Both the position numbers and the translations under genes were made by a program. From positions 2,122,501-2,186,500 of the forward strand of contig NZ_CP020477.1 in the NCBI RefSeq assembly GCF_002116695.1: a stretch of DNA of 64,000 bases, given 5' to 3'. Below the pieces are notes generated by a model. The model was given only the letters and a program-made list of their open reading frames with translations. It did no database searches and was not told the origin of the DNA. Positions 58,452-64,000 of the stretch are shown one piece after another. How positions within the stretch are numbered: position 1 is the stretch's first letter; each line of letters begins with the position of its first letter. The DNA is from Acidianus manzaensis (GTDB lineage Archaea > Thermoproteota > Thermoprotei_A > Sulfolobales > Sulfolobaceae).

Positions 58452-58815
58452 ATGTCTATTACTCCTCCATGTGAAATTTCAGTAAAAGAAATTTTGCCTG
58501 CAGTAAGGTCAATAATAGCTACTAAGCTAGTAAAGGAAAAAGGGTTACCTATTTATGAAGCAGCTAAACTAATGGGTGTAACTCCAGCAGCAGTAAAGAA
58601 TTATATGGACAAGAAAAGAGGTAACGCTTCTAGAAACTTAATAGAAAGAGATAAAAGAATTATGGATATGATAAGTGATTTAGTAGAAAAAGTATATTCT
58701 GGAAATAATTTGGATTTGTCCACTTACTATTGCTTATTGTGTGCTGAGGGTAAAAAAGCATTAAAAAGAAATGGTATTGAAATACCTACGTGTATATATG
58801 AGACTTCTGCAGTTA

Positions 58816-58826
<11 letters not shown>
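58452..58826 (+). CDS. Helix-turn-helix regulator with C-terminal cysteines (COG2522-like)
   Basis: 124 residues from ATG 58452; an earlier ATG at 58419 lies inside the TATA-like TTTTTATATG (58411-58420), so cannot be the start. Helix-turn-helix: [28 protein letters not shown]-terminal [11 protein letters not shown] and PTCIYE plus an N-terminal PPCEIS give four Cys, perhaps a metal or Fe-S site. Family members are predicted archaeal regulators. Confidence 0.7.
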
Positions 58827-59892
<1,066 letters not shown>

Positions 59893-59914
59893 GGGTTCGG
59901 GGGTAATTCTTCAT

Positions 59915-63138
<3,224 letters not shown>

Positions 63139-63150
63139 TAAATGAAAATT

Positions 63151-63318
63151 TAAAAAAGTTTATGAAGTTTTCTTGTTCTTTGTAGCTTTTATAACTCTTT
63201 TTTCAAATTCCTGTTTATTCCTTACTCTTGGAACTTCTTTTGATTTTTCTTTTGGCTGAACTTTTGGTGTCTGATTTCTAACTTTTCCCGCTTTTGTTAG
63301 CGAACCGTGGGAAGGCAT
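63151..63318 (-). CDS. rps30e: Small ribosomal subunit protein eS30
   Basis: 55 residues, on the minus strand between gatD and nop5. It begins [20 protein letters not shown] and continues with a Lys/Arg-rich segment ([22 protein letters not shown]), matching archaeal S30e. It binds rRNA in the small subunit. The gene is small and easily missed; start ATG at 63316-63318, TAA stop at 63151-63153. Divergent from nop5. Confidence 0.88.
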
Positions 63319-63332
63319 TACTATCAAGACAT

Positions 63333-63369
<37 letters not shown>

Positions 63370-63383
63370 ACTCAGTGTGAATC

Positions 63384-64000
63384 ATGATGAAATTATATTT
63401 AGTCGAGCATGCCATAGGTTCATTTGGATTTGATGAAAACGGAAAACTTATCGATTATGTTCTTAATCCTAAAGATATTGGAAGAGTTGTAGAACTTTTA
63501 TTGCAACATGAAAATGGAGAACCTTTTCCTTCAGCATTAGAATTAATTAACAAAGTAAAACCAGAGGAAATAGTAATAGAAAATGAAGCAGAAATACAGA
63601 AATTACAAGTTAAAGCTACTGTAAAACCTCATCATGAAGGAGCTAAAATATTTAGGCAATCATTAGCTAAATTTGCATTAGAGTCAAAATTTGCTTCTAC
63701 AGAAGACGAATTATATACTTATCTTTATCAATTAGCATTTGAATACACAAGAAGAAAATTAAGATCAGCTGCACAGAAAAGAGATCTATTAGCTATTCAA
63801 GCAGTAAGAGCAATGGACGATATAGATAAGTCGATAAATCTATTTTCAGAGAGGCTTAGAGAATGGTATAGTTTACATTTCCCAGAGTTAGATAAATTAT
63901 TAGAAGACCATGAAACCTATGCTAAGATAGTTTCTACATTTGGTTACAGAGATTCAATAACTTTAGAAGGATTAAAAAGCATAAATATTGATGAACATAC
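63384..64000 (+). CDS. nop5: Nop5 (Nop56/58 homologue), C/D RNP core protein, 3' end beyond window
   Basis: The first 205 residues are in the window. [26 protein letters not shown] starts it; the N-terminal fibrillarin-binding domain then leads into the coiled coil ([36 protein letters not shown]). Nop5 bridges fibrillarin and L7Ae on C/D guide RNAs for 2'-O-methylation. The fibrillarin gene often follows. Either of two ATGs (63384, 63387) may be used. It is relevant to the sRNA candidates in this window. Confidence 0.95.
   Translation, partial: MMKLYLVEHAIGSFGFDENGKLIDYVLNPKDIGRVVELLLQHENGEPFPSALELINKVKPEEIVIENEAEIQKLQVKATVKPHHEGAKIFRQSLAKFALESKFASTEDELYTYLYQLAFEYTRRKLRSAAQKRDLLAIQAVRAMDDIDKSINLFSERLREWYSLHFPELDKLLEDHETYAKIVSTFGYRDSITLEGLKSINIDEH

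Overview
The window is chromosomal DNA of a hyperthermophilic crenarchaeon, almost certainly a member of the Sulfolobales (Sulfolobus / Saccharolobus / Acidianus / Sulfurisphaera group). The base composition is AT-rich. The genes use TATA-box promoters, many apparently leaderless transcripts, and Shine-Dalgarno sequences of the GAGGTG type. Diagnostic genes are the Cdv/ESCRT-III division machinery, RpoK, an archaeal thermosome, GatDE, NreA, Nop5 and the operon order trpBADFEGC. The species cannot be fixed from the sequence alone. Coding density is very high, and most genes abut or overlap by a few bases.

Layout. 1-4.4 kb (minus): the end of a sufCB Fe-S assembly operon, a PhoU/AbrB regulator, a small-Hsp-like protein and a PAC2 protein. 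4-8.4 kb: the complete glycine cleavage system, split around a 38-bp divergent promoter (gcvT-gcvH leftward, gcvPA-gcvPB rightward). 8.4-11 kb: signal peptidase, a Zn-ribbon protein, enolase and small membrane proteins. 11.1-13.9 kb: a probable C/D-box guide RNA and the cdvABC division operon. 13.9-19.6 kb (minus): topoisomerase IA, rpoK, serine biosynthesis genes, an Ogg2-type glycosylase and a basic-tailed protein. 19.7-21.8 kb: small unknown proteins and a geranylgeranyl-reductase-family flavoprotein. 21.9-24.3 kb: valS. 24.4-31.8 kb (minus): a seven-gene trp operon followed by an aminotransferase. 31.8-38.4 kb: acylphosphatase with an embedded C/D guide RNA, inositol-phosphate synthase, PEP synthase, a second ESCRT-III gene and a UbiD-like decarboxylase. 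38.5-43.9 kb (plus): thrC, aspartokinase, asd, a PHP protein and nreA. 43.8-52.4 kb: argF, regulators, an NAD-kinase-like protein, a winged-helix protein resembling the origin-associated WhiP, unknown metal-binding proteins and a thermosome subunit. 52.4-55.4 kb: argS, tRNA-Arg(GCG) carrying a fossil SSV-type integrase N-terminal fragment, and a hydratase. 55.9-64 kb: class II ribonucleotide reductase, a regulator, an unknown protein, gatE-gatD, ribosomal protein S30e and the start of nop5.

How it fits together. Central carbon and amino-acid genes dominate. Enolase and PEP synthase run gluconeogenesis, SerA and the class V aminotransferase supply serine and glycine, and the GCV system feeds C1 units. 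The trp and thr/asp pathways are in compact operons. Information-processing genes (rpoK, topA, valS, argS, gatDE, rps30e, nop5, nreA, nrdJ) are interleaved. Two ESCRT-III loci lie about 23 kb apart. The only clear trace of mobile DNA is the integrase stub at the tRNA-Arg gene. I saw no CRISPR array, insertion sequence or rRNA.

The most interesting items are: (i) three candidate C/D-box sRNAs, two of them fused to gene control regions (upstream of cdvA, and overlapping the acylphosphatase ribosome-binding site); (ii) the integrase fossil and the odd acceptor stem of the tRNA it targets; (iii) a putative WhiP/oriC3 locus flanked by genes with a repeated four-cysteine module; (iv) a Ncs6/TtuA-like protein without its ATP-binding loop; (v) a possible non-canonical AUU start inside a hairpin for ppsA.
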